NCBI GenBank assembly: GCA_030653505.1 | Contig: JAURZK010000062.1 | Location: 1-42,014, forward strand | Source: Rubrivivax sp. | Lineage (GTDB): Bacteria > Pseudomonadota > Gammaproteobacteria > Burkholderiales > Burkholderiaceae_C | DNA: 42,014 nucleotides | Direction of reading: 5' to 3' | Shown here: one piece after another, positions 8,127-15,812 of the stretch | Numbering within the stretch: position 1 is the stretch's first letter | Layout: the number at the start of each line of letters is the position of its first letter | Made by a program: the position numbers and the translations under genes | The notes under the pieces: model-generated | Told to the model about the DNA's origin: nothing | Seen by the model: only the letters and a program-made list of their open reading frames with translations | Database searches by the model: none

Positions 8127-9623
8127 TCAATGGGGCTCGCCGAGCCGGATCGCTTTGCTGACCAACTGGTGCACGCCGCCGACCATGCTCATGTTGAAGC
8201 CGTAGTAGGGCAGCACCTTGCTGAACTGCGCCTTGCAGATGGCGCAGATGGTGGCCATGAAGTTCACGCCGTGGCCGTCGACCACGTTCTTCAGCGCTTC
8301 CATGCGCGGCAGTGCACCCTTGACGCGGATTTCCATCAGGTCGTCGGTGAGCAGGCCGCCGCCGCCGCCGCAGCAGAAGGTGGCCTCGTGCGTGGTGCCT
8401 GGAGCCATGTCGTGGAAGTTGTTCACGACGGCCTTGATGATTTCGCGCGGGATGACGAACTGCCCGCCGGGCATCGTGCCCATGCGCGAGGCGCGCGCGA
8501 CGTTGCACGAATCGTGGAAGGTGACGATGCGGTCGTCGTTCTTTTCCTTGTCGAACTTGAGCACGCCGCGCTGGATCAGGTCATACGTCAGCTCGCAGAT
8601 GTGCTGCGGCATCGGGTAACGCGGGTCCAGGCCCTCGATGGGGCCCATCAGCGTGTTCCAGAAGCTGTAGGCCACGCGCCACGCGTGGCCGCATTCGCCG
8701 ACGACGATGCGCTTCACGCCCAGTTCCTGCGCCGCCTCCTTCACGCGCAGCGAGATGTTGCGCATCTGCTCGTAGTTGCCGATGAAGAGGCCGAAGTTGC
8801 CCGCTTCGCTGGCCTTGGTGGACAGCGTCCACTTGATGCCGGCGGCGTGGAAGACCTTGGCGTAGCCGATCAGGCTCTCGACGTGCGGTTCGCTGAAGAA
8901 GTCGGCGCTGGGCGTGACCAGCAGCACCTCGGCACCGGCCTCGTCGAGCGGGAAGCGCACGTCCAGCCCGGTCTCTTCCTTGGTGTCTTCTTCAAGGCCC
9001 AGCAAAGTGTCTTCCAGCGCCGGCCCCGGGATGCCCAGGTTGTTGCCGATGCGGTGGACCTTGCCGATGATCTCGTTGGCGTACTTCTGGCCCAGGCCCA
9101 CGCTGTCCATGATCTCGCGCGCGGCCATCGTCACTTCGGCGGTGTCGATGCCGTAGGGGCAGAACACGCTGCAGCGGCGGCACTCGGAGCATTGGTTGTA
9201 GTAGCTCCACCAGCCGTCCAGCACTTCCTTCGTCATGTCGACGGCGCCCACCAGCTTGGGGAAGTGTTTGCCGGCGAAGGTGAAGTAGCGGCGGTAGACG
9301 GCGCGCATCAGGTCCTGACGCGCCACGGGCATGTTCTTCGGGTCACCGGTGCCCAGGAAGTAGTGGCACTTGTCGCTGCAGGCGCCGCAGTGCACGCAGG
9401 CGTCCATGTAGACACGCAGGCTGCGGTACTTGTCGAGCAGCTCGCCCATCTTGCCGATGGCGCGCTGTTCCCAGCCCTCGGTCAGTTCACCCGGAAAGCC
9501 GACGGCGGCCTGGATGGTGGGCGAGGCGATGAAGGGCTTGAGGTGCGCCGTCGCGCCCACGGCCACCAGCGGAATCACCGGGTAGGGCTTGAGCTTGGGC
9601 GTTTCGAAGGGGGCGGTGGCCAT
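8127..9623 (-). CDS. dsrK: DsrK, HdrD-like Fe-S subunit of DsrMKJOP
   Basis: A 498-residue cytoplasmic subunit related to heterodisulfide reductase HdrD. It has two [4Fe-4S] motifs, CVHCGACSDKC (76-86) and CSECRRCSVFC (145-155). The C-terminal CCG-type domain (FCCGGGGGLLTDD) would bind the noncubane cluster expected to handle the DsrC disulfide or trisulfide. It works with DsrM on the inner face of the membrane. The start at ATG 9623 has GAGG upstream. The gene is 18 bp from dsrM and 17 bp from dsrL. Family length is about 500 residues, so it is complete. Confidence 0.95.
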   Translation of the reverse strand: MATAPFETPKLKPYPVIPLVAVGATAHLKPFIASPTIQAAVGFPGELTEGWEQRAIGKMGELLDKYRSLRVYMDACVHCGACSDKCHYFLGTGDPKNMPVARQDLMRAVYRRYFTFAGKHFPKLVGAVDMTKEVLDGWWSYYNQCSECRRCSVFCPYGIDTAEVTMAAREIMDSVGLGQKYANEIIGKVHRIGNNLGIPGPALEDTLLGLEEDTKEETGLDVRFPLDEAGAEVLLVTPSADFFSEPHVESLIGYAKVFHAAGIKWTLSTKASEAGNFGLFIGNYEQMRNISLRVKEAAQELGVKRIVVGECGHAWRVAYSFWNTLMGPIEGLDPRYPMPQHICELTYDLIQRGVLKFDKEKNDDRIVTFHDSCNVARASRMGTMPGGQFVIPREIIKAVVNNFHDMAPGTTHEATFCCGGGGGLLTDDLMEIRVKGALPRMEALKNVVDGHGVNFMATICAICKAQFSKVLPYYGFNMSMVGGVHQLVSKAIRLGEPH

Positions 9624-9641
9624 CGTGTGCTCTGCCTCGCC

Positions 9642-10373
9642 CTACTTCTTGTCCAGCGCCGCGGCCCAGGCCGCGACATGGCGCTTTTCACGCGAGTTGT
9701 CGGCCTGGTTGCGCGTCGGGCTGAAGAACAGGCCCGGCGCGTGCAGCAGCTTGCTGATCGGGAAGACGGTCATCAGCAGCGCCACCAGCGCCAGGTGCAG
9801 CAGCAGCAGTGGGTCGCTGGGCAGCGGCTGGATGTCGAAACGCATCAGGCCCAGCATGAAGGCCTTCACCGCGACGATGTCGGCGTGGCTGACGAAGCGC
9901 ATGCCCAGGCCGCTCAGGCCGATGGCAATCAGCAGCGCCAGGTGCAGGTGGTCCGAAGGCGTGCTGATGTAGCGCACGCGGTCGACCAGGAAGCGCCGCG
10001 CCCACAGCCCGCCCAGGCCCGCCACCATCGCGAAGCCGGCGTACATGCCGAAGGGCTGCACGAAGGTGATGACGTCCCACACCGGCTGCTGGAAGTAGCG
10101 CACGTGGCGCAGCAGCACCAGCAGCAGCGCGGCGTGGAAGAGCCAGCCGAAGAGCCAGGTCCACTTGCTGGCCTTGAACAGGCTTTCGAAGAAGACCACT
10201 TCGCGTGTCAGGCGCAGCGCCACGCCCGAAGTCGTTGTCGGCGCCGGCGTGGTGGGGATCTTCAGCGGCGCCGGTGTGCGCGCATAGCTGCGGATCTTCA
10301 TCGTCAGGCCGACCACGAAGATCGCGGTGGCGACGTAGAAGAGCGCGGCGAAGGCGACAGACAGCGCGGACAT
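9642..10373 (-). CDS. dsrM: DsrM, b-type cytochrome subunit of DsrMKJOP
   Basis: A 243-residue NarI-like integral membrane cytochrome b with about five hydrophobic helices. Helix histidines at 80, 90, 142, 144, 193 and 211 are candidates for two haem b ligand pairs. It anchors DsrK and exchanges electrons with quinone. I start at ATG 10373 (MSALSVAFAALFYV); the frame is also open from a GTG at 10397, adding SLPEARTM, but that has no visible ribosome site. The C-terminal tail after residue 215 is charged and cytoplasmic. It follows dsrC by about 70 bp. Confidence 0.93.
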   Translation of the reverse strand: MSALSVAFAALFYVATAIFVVGLTMKIRSYARTPAPLKIPTTPAPTTTSGVALRLTREVVFFESLFKASKWTWLFGWLFHAALLLVLLRHVRYFQQPVWDVITFVQPFGMYAGFAMVAGLGGLWARRFLVDRVRYISTPSDHLHLALLIAIGLSGLGMRFVSHADIVAVKAFMLGLMRFDIQPLPSDPLLLLHLALVALLMTVFPISKLLHAPGLFFSPTRNQADNSREKRHVAAWAAALDKK

Positions 10374-10445
10374 GGTGCGGGCTTCAGGAAGGCTCACGCC
10401 ACGCGTGCGACAGGCACGCGGTGGGCGCGGTGCGCTTCATCGGGT

Positions 10446-10778
10446 TTAGACGCAGCCAGTCGGCTTGGGCAGGCCGGCGATCTTGCAAGCCTGCTTGGCC
10501 GGGCCATAGGGAAACAGCTCGTACAGGTACTTGCTGTTGCCCTTCTCGGGGCCGAGCTGCTTGCCGATGGCCTTGGTGAGCACACGCACCGCGGGCGCGA
10601 TCTGGTACTCGTTGTAGTAGTCGCGCAGGAAGTTCACGACTTCCCAGTGGCTGGGTGTCATCTCGACGTTTTCGCCGGCGGCCAGCACCTTGCCGATGTC
10701 TTCGTTCCAGTCGGCCAGGTTGACGAGGTAACCCTCTTCGTCGGTTTCGTAAGTGGTGCCGTTGACTTCGATGCCCAT
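10446..10778 (-). CDS. dsrC: DsrC, sulfur carrier with both conserved cysteines
   Basis: A 110-residue canonical DsrC, ending ACKIAGLPKPTGCV. Cys98 and the penultimate Cys109 are the two redox cysteines that form the DsrC trisulfide, the substrate or product of DsrAB, and that DsrK oxidises or reduces. It accepts sulfur from DsrEFH. The core TDEEGYLVNLADWN and MTPSHWEVVNFLRDYY is typical. The start at ATG 10778 has GGAGAC upstream. It is the only one of the three DsrC-family proteins in this window with both cysteines, so it is the working sulfur carrier. Confidence 0.97.
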   Translation of the reverse strand: MGIEVNGTTYETDEEGYLVNLADWNEDIGKVLAAGENVEMTPSHWEVVNFLRDYYNEYQIAPAVRVLTKAIGKQLGPEKGNSKYLYELFPYGPAKQACKIAGLPKPTGCV

Positions 10779-10817
10779 GTGTCTTGTCTCCTTCGGGAAC
10801 GGGGTTGGCTGCTTGAA

Positions 10818-11117
10818 CTACAGCCAGGACTGGTTGTTGGGGTGCTCGGCGACGAGGTCGACGAAGCCACCGTAGTCGACGGCGGTGACACCTTCGAGCA
10901 GCTTGCCCGCCATGCCGCGCGCCTCGACGTCGGGCTGCAGCGCGTAGACCCTCAGCTGCGCCAGCGCGCCGGCGATGCCGGATGACGCGGCGCCGGCCGT
11001 GGTGGCGGCGTAGACGGCGTCCTCAGTCAGCAGCAAGGCGTGGCCCGGCTTGGCCAGGCGCAGGCAGCTGGCGAGCGCGTTCGTCTGGGTGAACGATTTA
11101 TTGACGATGTGCAGCAT
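10818..11117 (-). CDS. dsrH: DsrH, subunit of the DsrEFH sulfurtransferase
   Basis: A 99-residue TusB/DsrH-family protein. The start MLHIVNKSF is typical, and Cys18 in LASCLRLA corresponds to the conserved DsrH cysteine that can hold sulfane sulfur. It forms a hexameric complex with DsrE and DsrF in the cytoplasm that passes sulfur from TusA to DsrC. The gene lies 7 bp after dsrF and 39 bp before dsrC. Confidence 0.93.
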   Translation of the reverse strand: MLHIVNKSFTQTNALASCLRLAKPGHALLLTEDAVYAATTAGAASSGIAGALAQLRVYALQPDVEARGMAGKLLEGVTAVDYGGFVDLVAEHPNNQSWL

Positions 11118-11124
11118 GGGCGGC

Positions 11125-11487
11125 TCAGAATGAAAGGACGACGTCCTGCTCGGCCATCAGGTCGGCCATCTCGGCGCTGGACAGCACCTCCACCGGCACC
11201 AGCAGGTCCTTTTCGCTCAGGCCGCGCGCTTCCATCGATTCACGCTCGACGAACAGCTTCTCGACGTCGTAGCCGTCGAGCGCGCGGTAGGTCGGCGAGT
11301 GGTTCTTGATGCCTATGCCCTTGGGGTTCTGGCCCTTTACCAGTTCGTAGACGCCGTCGTCGATGAAGACGAGGCTCACGTCCTGGTCGAAGGTGGCGGT
11401 GATGAGCACGACTTCCAGGCTCTCCAGCGCGTAGACCGTGCCGAAAGGGGCCTTGCGGTTGACGAACATGAACTTCTTCGTGGCCAT
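11125..11487 (-). CDS. dsrF: DsrF, subunit of the DsrEFH sulfurtransferase
   Basis: A 120-residue TusC/DsrF-family protein with the typical start KKFMFVNRKAPFGT and the internal FIDDGVYELVKGQ block. It contains no cysteine, consistent with a structural rather than a catalytic subunit of DsrE2F2H2. It is 1 bp from dsrE and 7 bp from dsrH, so it is in the same transcript. Start at ATG 11487. Confidence 0.94.
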   Translation of the reverse strand: MATKKFMFVNRKAPFGTVYALESLEVVLITATFDQDVSLVFIDDGVYELVKGQNPKGIGIKNHSPTYRALDGYDVEKLFVERESMEARGLSEKDLLVPVEVLSSAEMADLMAEQDVVLSF

Positions 11488-11488
11488 G

Positions 11489-11848
11489 TCAGTCTCCGAA
11501 GGTGACCATGCGGTCGGCCTTGATGCCGCTGTCGACCAGCTGGCCCAGGCCCGAGATGCGGAAGCCCGGGGCCAGCACCTCGTCCTTGATGCCGCGGCGC
11601 AGCGCCGCGGCGACGCAGACGACGAGGTCGACGTTGTGCTCGGCCTTCAGCGCCGCCCAGCGGTTGACGACATGGCGGTCGTCCTGCGGCGGCTCGGTCA
11701 GCCGCGTCGCGTTGTAGACACCGTCGTGATAGAAGAACACGCGCTGGATCTCATGCCCCTTGGCAATCGCGGCCACGGCGAACTGGTAGGCCGTATCGCT
11801 GGCTTGGTGCGTGTAGGGCCCTTCGCTGACGAGCAAGCCGAATTTCAT
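11489..11848 (-). CDS. dsrE: DsrE, catalytic subunit of the DsrEFH sulfurtransferase
   Basis: A 119-residue TusD/DsrE-family protein. It has FYHDGVYNATRL and the active-site block DLVVCVAAALRRG, with Cys78 in the same position as the sulfur-binding Cys78 of Allochromatium DsrE. It receives sulfane sulfur from TusA or rhodanese and hands it on to DsrC. I use ATG 11848 (MKFGLLVSEGP); a TTG two codons earlier is less likely. It follows dsrB by 15 bp. Confidence 0.95.
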   Translation of the reverse strand: MKFGLLVSEGPYTHQASDTAYQFAVAAIAKGHEIQRVFFYHDGVYNATRLTEPPQDDRHVVNRWAALKAEHNVDLVVCVAAALRRGIKDEVLAPGFRISGLGQLVDSGIKADRMVTFGD

Positions 11849-11863
11849 GTGCAACCGTCGTGA

Positions 11864-12979
11864 TCAGAAGCGGATGTGCGTCGACGCGTTCAAGTTGGCC
11901 CGCGAACCGCGCCAGTCGTCGATGAGGTACTTCGTGAAGGGCAGGTCGCACTTCTCGAAGAAACGCGGCCAGCCAATACGTTCGATCCAGTCCGACACGC
12001 GCTCCCATGACCGTGCGTCGTTCTTGTAGGTGTAGAGGATCTTCTTCACCATGGCCGAGACCTCGGGCCAGCGCGGCGGGTTGTTCGGCAGGCCGGAAGC
12101 CACCATCTTCATGAACACCGGTTTGCCACGGGCGTTCGAGTTCTTGCCGCCCACCCAGATCGCCAGCTTGGTGTGCTCGGGGTCGTTGATCTGCATCGGC
12201 GGGCACGGGGGGTAGCAGGCGCCGCAGCACATGCACTTCTTCTCGTCGATCTCCAGCGAGGGTTTGCCGTTGACCAGCGCCGGGCGGATGGCCGCCACCG
12301 GGCAGCGCGCGACCACGGCCGGGCGCTCGCAGACGTTGGCCACCAGGTCGTGGTTGATCTTCGGCGGCTTGGTGTGCTGCACGATGATGGCGATGTCGGC
12401 CTGGCCGCCGCAGTTGATCTCGCAGCAGCTGGTCGACAGGTGCACGCGGTTGGGCATGTCCTCCTTGATGAACTCCTCGTAGAGGTCGTCCATCAGCGCC
12501 TTCACCGCGCCCGAGGCGTCGGTGCCCGGGATGTCGCAGTGCAGCCAGCCCTGGGTGTGAGCGATCATCGACACCGAGTTGCCCGTGCCGCCCACCGGGA
12601 AGCCGTTGCTGGTGAGCGATTCGATCAGCGGCGCCACCTTGTTCGGGTCGGCGACCATGAACTCGATGTTGCTGCGGATGGTGAAGCGCACATGGCCGTC
12701 GGCATAGGTGTCGGCGATGTCGCAGAGCTTGCGGATCGTGTAGACGTCCATCTGCCGCTGCGTGCCGGCTCGCACCGTCCAGATCTCGTCGCCGTTGTAC
12801 GCCACGTGGTGCAACACGCCGGGCCGCGGCCGGTCGTGCCACTTCCAGTTGCCGTAGTTCTTCAGCATCAGCGGGTGCAGATACTGCTTGTTGTCGGGAA
12901 CGCCGCTCTCGATGGGCGTGCGCATCTTGGGCGGCGCGGCGGGGGCGGTTGCGGTGGCGGTGGCGGTGGCGGAACTCAT
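11864..12979 (-). CDS. dsrB: DsrB, dissimilatory sulfite reductase beta subunit (reverse type)
   Basis: A 371-residue sulfite reductase subunit. It has the CC-x3-C block (STSCCEINC, residues 182-190) and a ferredoxin insertion with C249, C251, C252, C255 and C259 (KKCMCCGACYPPC). With DsrA it forms the alpha2beta2 siroheme enzyme, which in sulfur oxidisers runs towards sulfite. The direction is inferred from dsrEFH, dsrL and dsrN in the same operon. The N-terminus carries an odd SATATATATAPAAPP stretch, encoded by a 6-bp GGTGGC-type tandem repeat around 12948-12975. The start at ATG 12979 has GGAGAC upstream. Confidence 0.97.
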   Translation of the reverse strand: MSSATATATATAPAAPPKMRTPIESGVPDNKQYLHPLMLKNYGNWKWHDRPRPGVLHHVAYNGDEIWTVRAGTQRQMDVYTIRKLCDIADTYADGHVRFTIRSNIEFMVADPNKVAPLIESLTSNGFPVGGTGNSVSMIAHTQGWLHCDIPGTDASGAVKALMDDLYEEFIKEDMPNRVHLSTSCCEINCGGQADIAIIVQHTKPPKINHDLVANVCERPAVVARCPVAAIRPALVNGKPSLEIDEKKCMCCGACYPPCPPMQINDPEHTKLAIWVGGKNSNARGKPVFMKMVASGLPNNPPRWPEVSAMVKKILYTYKNDARSWERVSDWIERIGWPRFFEKCDLPFTKYLIDDWRGSRANLNASTHIRF

Positions 12980-12998
12980 GGGGCGTCTCCGTGGCGGC

Positions 12999-14306
12999 TC
13001 AGGCCGCGGCCTTCTTGGCGTTGATCTTGGCCACTTCGTCTTCCCAGCCGTCGGTGCGCACGTAGGGGTTGGTGCGCGGCGTGGCCACCATGTTGGCGTC
13101 GATGTCGACGTCGATGCCCTCGAGGAAGTTGACCAGGCCGATGCGTTCGATCATCTCGCCAGTGCGCTCGTGCTCGAGTGCGTTCTCGGCGAAGAAGTCG
13201 ATGACCTTCTGGCCCAGTTCGACCAGCTGCTCATAGTCCTCGTCGGTCTTGAGCTGCATGAAGGGCACCACCACGGTGCCCATCAGGTCGCCGATCTTGA
13301 GCGTGCGCTTGCCGCCCACCAGGATGGTGGCGCCGGTGTCGGTGCCGTGGGCCAGGGCGCCGGTCATGACGTTGATGCAGTGCATGCAGCGCACGCAGTT
13401 GCTGTTGTCGATCTCCAGCGCGTGCGTGTCGCTGACCTTCACGGTGGTCAGCGTGTCGCCGCTGCGCACGCCGTTCTTCGCGTCGCCGATCTCGCGCAGC
13501 ATGATGGTCTTCGTGGGGCAGCGCGTGATGACGTCGTTGACCAGCTCGTTCATGCCGTGCTTGTCGAACCACTTGCGCGCCAGCGCCTCGTCGCTGCGCA
13601 TGTTGTCGCGCCAGGTGCCGATGACGGCCATGTCCGAGCGCTGGATGGAGTTCATGCAGTCGTTGGCGCAGCCGCTGAACTTGAACTTGAACTTGTAGGG
13701 CAGGGCGGGGCGGTGGATGTCGTCGAGGAAGGTGTTCAGCACCTGGCGGTGTGCACGCGCCTCGTCGTAGCAGCTCTGCTCGCAGCGCGCCGCGCCCACG
13801 CAGCTCATGCTGGTGCGCACTGCGGGACCGGCACCGCCGAGGTCGAAGCCCAGTTCGTTCAGCGCGTCGAAGGCGTCCTGCACCTTGTCGGTCTTCGCAC
13901 CCTGGAACATGATGTCGCCGCTCTGGCCGTGGAAGGCGATCAGGCCCGAGCCGTGCTCTTCCCAGATGTCGCACATCTTGCGCAGCACGTCGGTGTTGTA
14001 GTGCATGCCGGCCGGCGGCTGCACACGCAGCGTGTGGAACTCGGCGGCGTCGGGGAAGACGGGTGCGCCCTTTTCGTCCTTCAGTTCGGTGAAGCGCGGG
14101 ATGACGCCGCCGCCGTAGCCGAACACGCCCACCGTGCCACCCTTCCAGTAGCCCTTCTTGGTGCGGTAGGACGTCTCCAGCTGACCCATCAGGTCGACCA
14201 TGTAGTCCTTGTCCTGCGCCAGGCGCTTCAGGCCCGTGACGAAGCTGGGCCAGGGGCCGGACTCGAGCTGGTCGAGCAGCGGCGTCTCGTGCGGTTTTTT
14301 GGCCAT
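12999..14306 (-). CDS. dsrA: DsrA, dissimilatory sulfite reductase alpha subunit (reverse type)
   Basis: A 435-residue sulfite reductase subunit. The siroheme/[4Fe-4S] ligand cysteines are seen in SMSCVGAARCEQSC (C169, C175, C179) and FSGCANDC (C213, C217). A ferredoxin domain follows with C304, C307 and C310 (NCVRCMHC). It is the first gene of the dsr operon. The start at ATG 14306 has AGGAGAC upstream, and the ORF extends further only into the control region. It catalyses release of sulfite from DsrC-bound sulfur in the oxidative direction. Confidence 0.97.
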   Translation of the reverse strand: MAKKPHETPLLDQLESGPWPSFVTGLKRLAQDKDYMVDLMGQLETSYRTKKGYWKGGTVGVFGYGGGVIPRFTELKDEKGAPVFPDAAEFHTLRVQPPAGMHYNTDVLRKMCDIWEEHGSGLIAFHGQSGDIMFQGAKTDKVQDAFDALNELGFDLGGAGPAVRTSMSCVGAARCEQSCYDEARAHRQVLNTFLDDIHRPALPYKFKFKFSGCANDCMNSIQRSDMAVIGTWRDNMRSDEALARKWFDKHGMNELVNDVITRCPTKTIMLREIGDAKNGVRSGDTLTTVKVSDTHALEIDNSNCVRCMHCINVMTGALAHGTDTGATILVGGKRTLKIGDLMGTVVVPFMQLKTDEDYEQLVELGQKVIDFFAENALEHERTGEMIERIGLVNFLEGIDVDIDANMVATPRTNPYVRTDGWEDEVAKINAKKAAA

Positions 14307-14402
14307 GGGGTCTTGTCTCCTGGTGTGCACCTGCAGCGGCCAGCGCTGGCCGCCGGGCATTTGCGGATTGAATCGTCGCTGCGCACGGGGCAGCCGGCTA
14401 TC

Positions 14403-14487
14403 ACCCGCGTTGGGTAGCGAAAGATAGACCGTTGCGGGGGGGCTGCCACTACCCGAATGGCGTAGCCAGCGGTCACCCGTACCGGGT
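14403..14487. promoter_or_regulatory. Array of ACCC-n5-GGGT palindromes, dsr/accessory divergent promoter
   Basis: The 238-bp gap between dsrA and the plus-strand operon holds three clear copies of a 13-bp palindrome: 14403-14415 (ACCCGCGTTGGGT), 14451-14463 (ACCCGAATGGCGT, one mismatch) and 14475-14487 (ACCCGTACCGGGT). Each is followed by A. A degenerate copy (ACCG-n5-GGGG) lies at 14428-14440. The centres are 14409, 14434, 14457 and 14481, about 24 bp apart. The same motif and spacing occur upstream of tusA. I read them as operators for one regulator acting on both directions. The regulator is not identified, and no strong -10/-35 pair is visible, which fits an activated promoter. Confidence 0.7.
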
Positions 14488-14544
14488 ATGGACGCCGCAG
14501 TGGCCCGGCGCGCTCAATGCCGGTTTGCGAAGCGCCGCCACCCC

Positions 14545-14760
14545 ATGACACGTCTGAGTTCCCTGGCCAGCCTGAAGGTCCCGCTCGGCGGGCAGGAAAT
14601 CGAGCTGCAGCAGATCGACTTCGACGGCGGCGGCATGAGCCTGCTGCGCACGCGCATCCGCGAGAAGAGCCGCTTCACCATCTTCGACATCGACCCCGCC
14701 ACCGCCGAAGCCTGGGGCAAGGCGCTGCTCGACTGGGCGCGGACCCAGCCGCGGGCCTGA
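14545..14760 (+). CDS. Small conserved-looking protein, first gene of accessory operon
   Basis: A 71-residue acidic protein with no cysteine, signal or membrane segment. It has a beta-rich start (LKVPLGGQEIELQQIDFDGGGMSLL) and a C-terminal helix (DPATAEAWGKALLDWAR). I do not recognise a characterised function. The start at ATG 14545 (MTRLSSL) is chosen over an in-frame ATG at 14488, because that one lies inside the palindrome array. Its stop is 15 bp before the Cas6-like gene. As first gene of the operon divergent from dsr it is probably co-regulated with sulfur oxidation. Confidence 0.7.
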   Translation: MTRLSSLASLKVPLGGQEIELQQIDFDGGGMSLLRTRIREKSRFTIFDIDPATAEAWGKALLDWARTQPRA

Positions 14761-14774
14761 GGGACTTGGACGCG

Positions 14775-15386
14775 ATGCCGGCGGCCATGATCGACCTCGC
14801 CTTCGCGCTGGAAGGCGACGCGCTGCCGCGTGAGCACCGCGGGCTGCTCGCCGCCGCCCTGGAAGCGGCGCTGCCCTGGTTGCGTGAACTGCCGGGGGCC
14901 GGTGTGCACCGGTTGAACGTGTCGGCCGGTGGCGGGCCGCAGGCGCTGCTGTCGGGCCGCACGCGACTGACGCTGCGCGTGCCACGGGACCGCATCGACG
15001 ACGCGGCTGCGCTCGCCGGTCGCGAACTGCAGCTGGGTTCTAGCCGGCTGCGTGTGGGCGCGCAGCACCGGCGCGAACTGCTGCCTTACAGCGCGCTCTA
15101 CGCGCACCTGGTGGCCGCGGCCGAGGAAGACGAAGCCGACGAACCCGCCTTCGTGCAGAACACGGCCGCCGAGCTGCACGCGCTGGACGTGGCCTGCCGC
15201 GTCATCTGCGGCCGCCACCAGGTCACCGAAGGCGGCACGCTGCGCGGCTTCAGCCTGATGCTCGACGGTCTGAACGCGGCGCACTCGCTGCGTGTGCTGG
15301 AAACCGGGCTGGGCCCGCATCGCCGGCTGGGCTGTGGCCTGTTCGTGCCGCACAAGTCCTCGGTGGCGGTGGGCACACCGGCCTGA
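14775..15386 (+). CDS. Orphan Cas6/Cmx6-like RAMP-fold protein
   Basis: A 203-residue protein matching the Cas6-related Cmx6 pattern. It starts with DLAFALEGDALPREH (residues 7-21), has LTLRVPRDRI (65-74) and ELLPYSALYAHLV (101-113), and ends with the glycine-rich RAMP signature TGLGPHRRLGCGLFVP (177-192). His45, in GVHRLN, is a candidate for the catalytic histidine of Cas6 endoribonucleases; H21 and H98 are alternatives. No CRISPR array or other cas gene is in the window. The neighbours are a DsrC-like protein and redox genes, so it may process a cellular RNA or have lost activity. Family assignment is from recalled motifs. Confidence 0.75.
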   Translation: MPAAMIDLAFALEGDALPREHRGLLAAALEAALPWLRELPGAGVHRLNVSAGGGPQALLSGRTRLTLRVPRDRIDDAAALAGRELQLGSSRLRVGAQHRRELLPYSALYAHLVAAAEEDEADEPAFVQNTAAELHALDVACRVICGRHQVTEGGTLRGFSLMLDGLNAAHSLRVLETGLGPHRRLGCGLFVPHKSSVAVGTPA

Positions 15387-15437
15387 GCTTCACCCGCCAA
15401 CCCCGAACCCCAACAAGTCGACCAGGAGATTTTCCCG

Positions 15438-15767
15438 ATGGGCTACACCGTCAACGGCACCGAACTCGAGACCGACGACCAGGGCTACGTGCTCGAAGCC
15501 GATTACGGCGACGGGGTGGTGCAGGTCATCGCTGCCGCCGAAGGCATCACACTCACCGACGCGCACTGGAAGGTGGTGGGTTACCTGCGCGACGAGTACC
15601 GCGAGCACGGCCAGACGCCCAACTTCCGCAACATGCTCAAGGGTCTGTCCGAGGCGCTGCCGGGCTGCGACAGCAAGGCGCTGTACGACCTCTTCCCGCT
15701 GGGCCCCGCCAAGCAGGGTTGCAAGGTGGCGGGCTTGCCGCAGCCTCTGGGCAAGGGTGGCTACTGA
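15438..15767 (+). CDS. DsrC/TusE-like protein lacking the terminal cysteine
   Basis: A 109-residue DsrC paralogue (GYTVNGTELETDDQGYVLE start, LTDAHWKVVGYLRDEYREHG core, LYDLFPLGPAKQGCKVAGLP end). Cys95 aligns with the inner cysteine of DsrC (Cys98 of the copy at 10446). The penultimate cysteine is gone: the end reads PLGKGGY instead of PTGCV. An additional Cys77 is present. This is the reverse of TusE, which keeps only the terminal cysteine. It cannot form the usual intramolecular disulfide, so a normal DsrC cycle is unlikely. A ribosome site (AGGAG) is visible at 15422. It follows the Cas6-like gene by 51 bp. Confidence 0.88.
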   Translation: MGYTVNGTELETDDQGYVLEADYGDGVVQVIAAAEGITLTDAHWKVVGYLRDEYREHGQTPNFRNMLKGLSEALPGCDSKALYDLFPLGPAKQGCKVAGLPQPLGKGGY

Positions 15768-15812
15768 TGTCACCGCAGGGCGGGTTCGCGTGGTGAGCGT
15801 GGAAGGGGCGGC

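Noticed and set aside
14775..15386. A CRISPR-Cas locus around the Cas6-like gene
   Set aside because: I saw no direct-repeat/spacer array and no other cas gene anywhere in the window.
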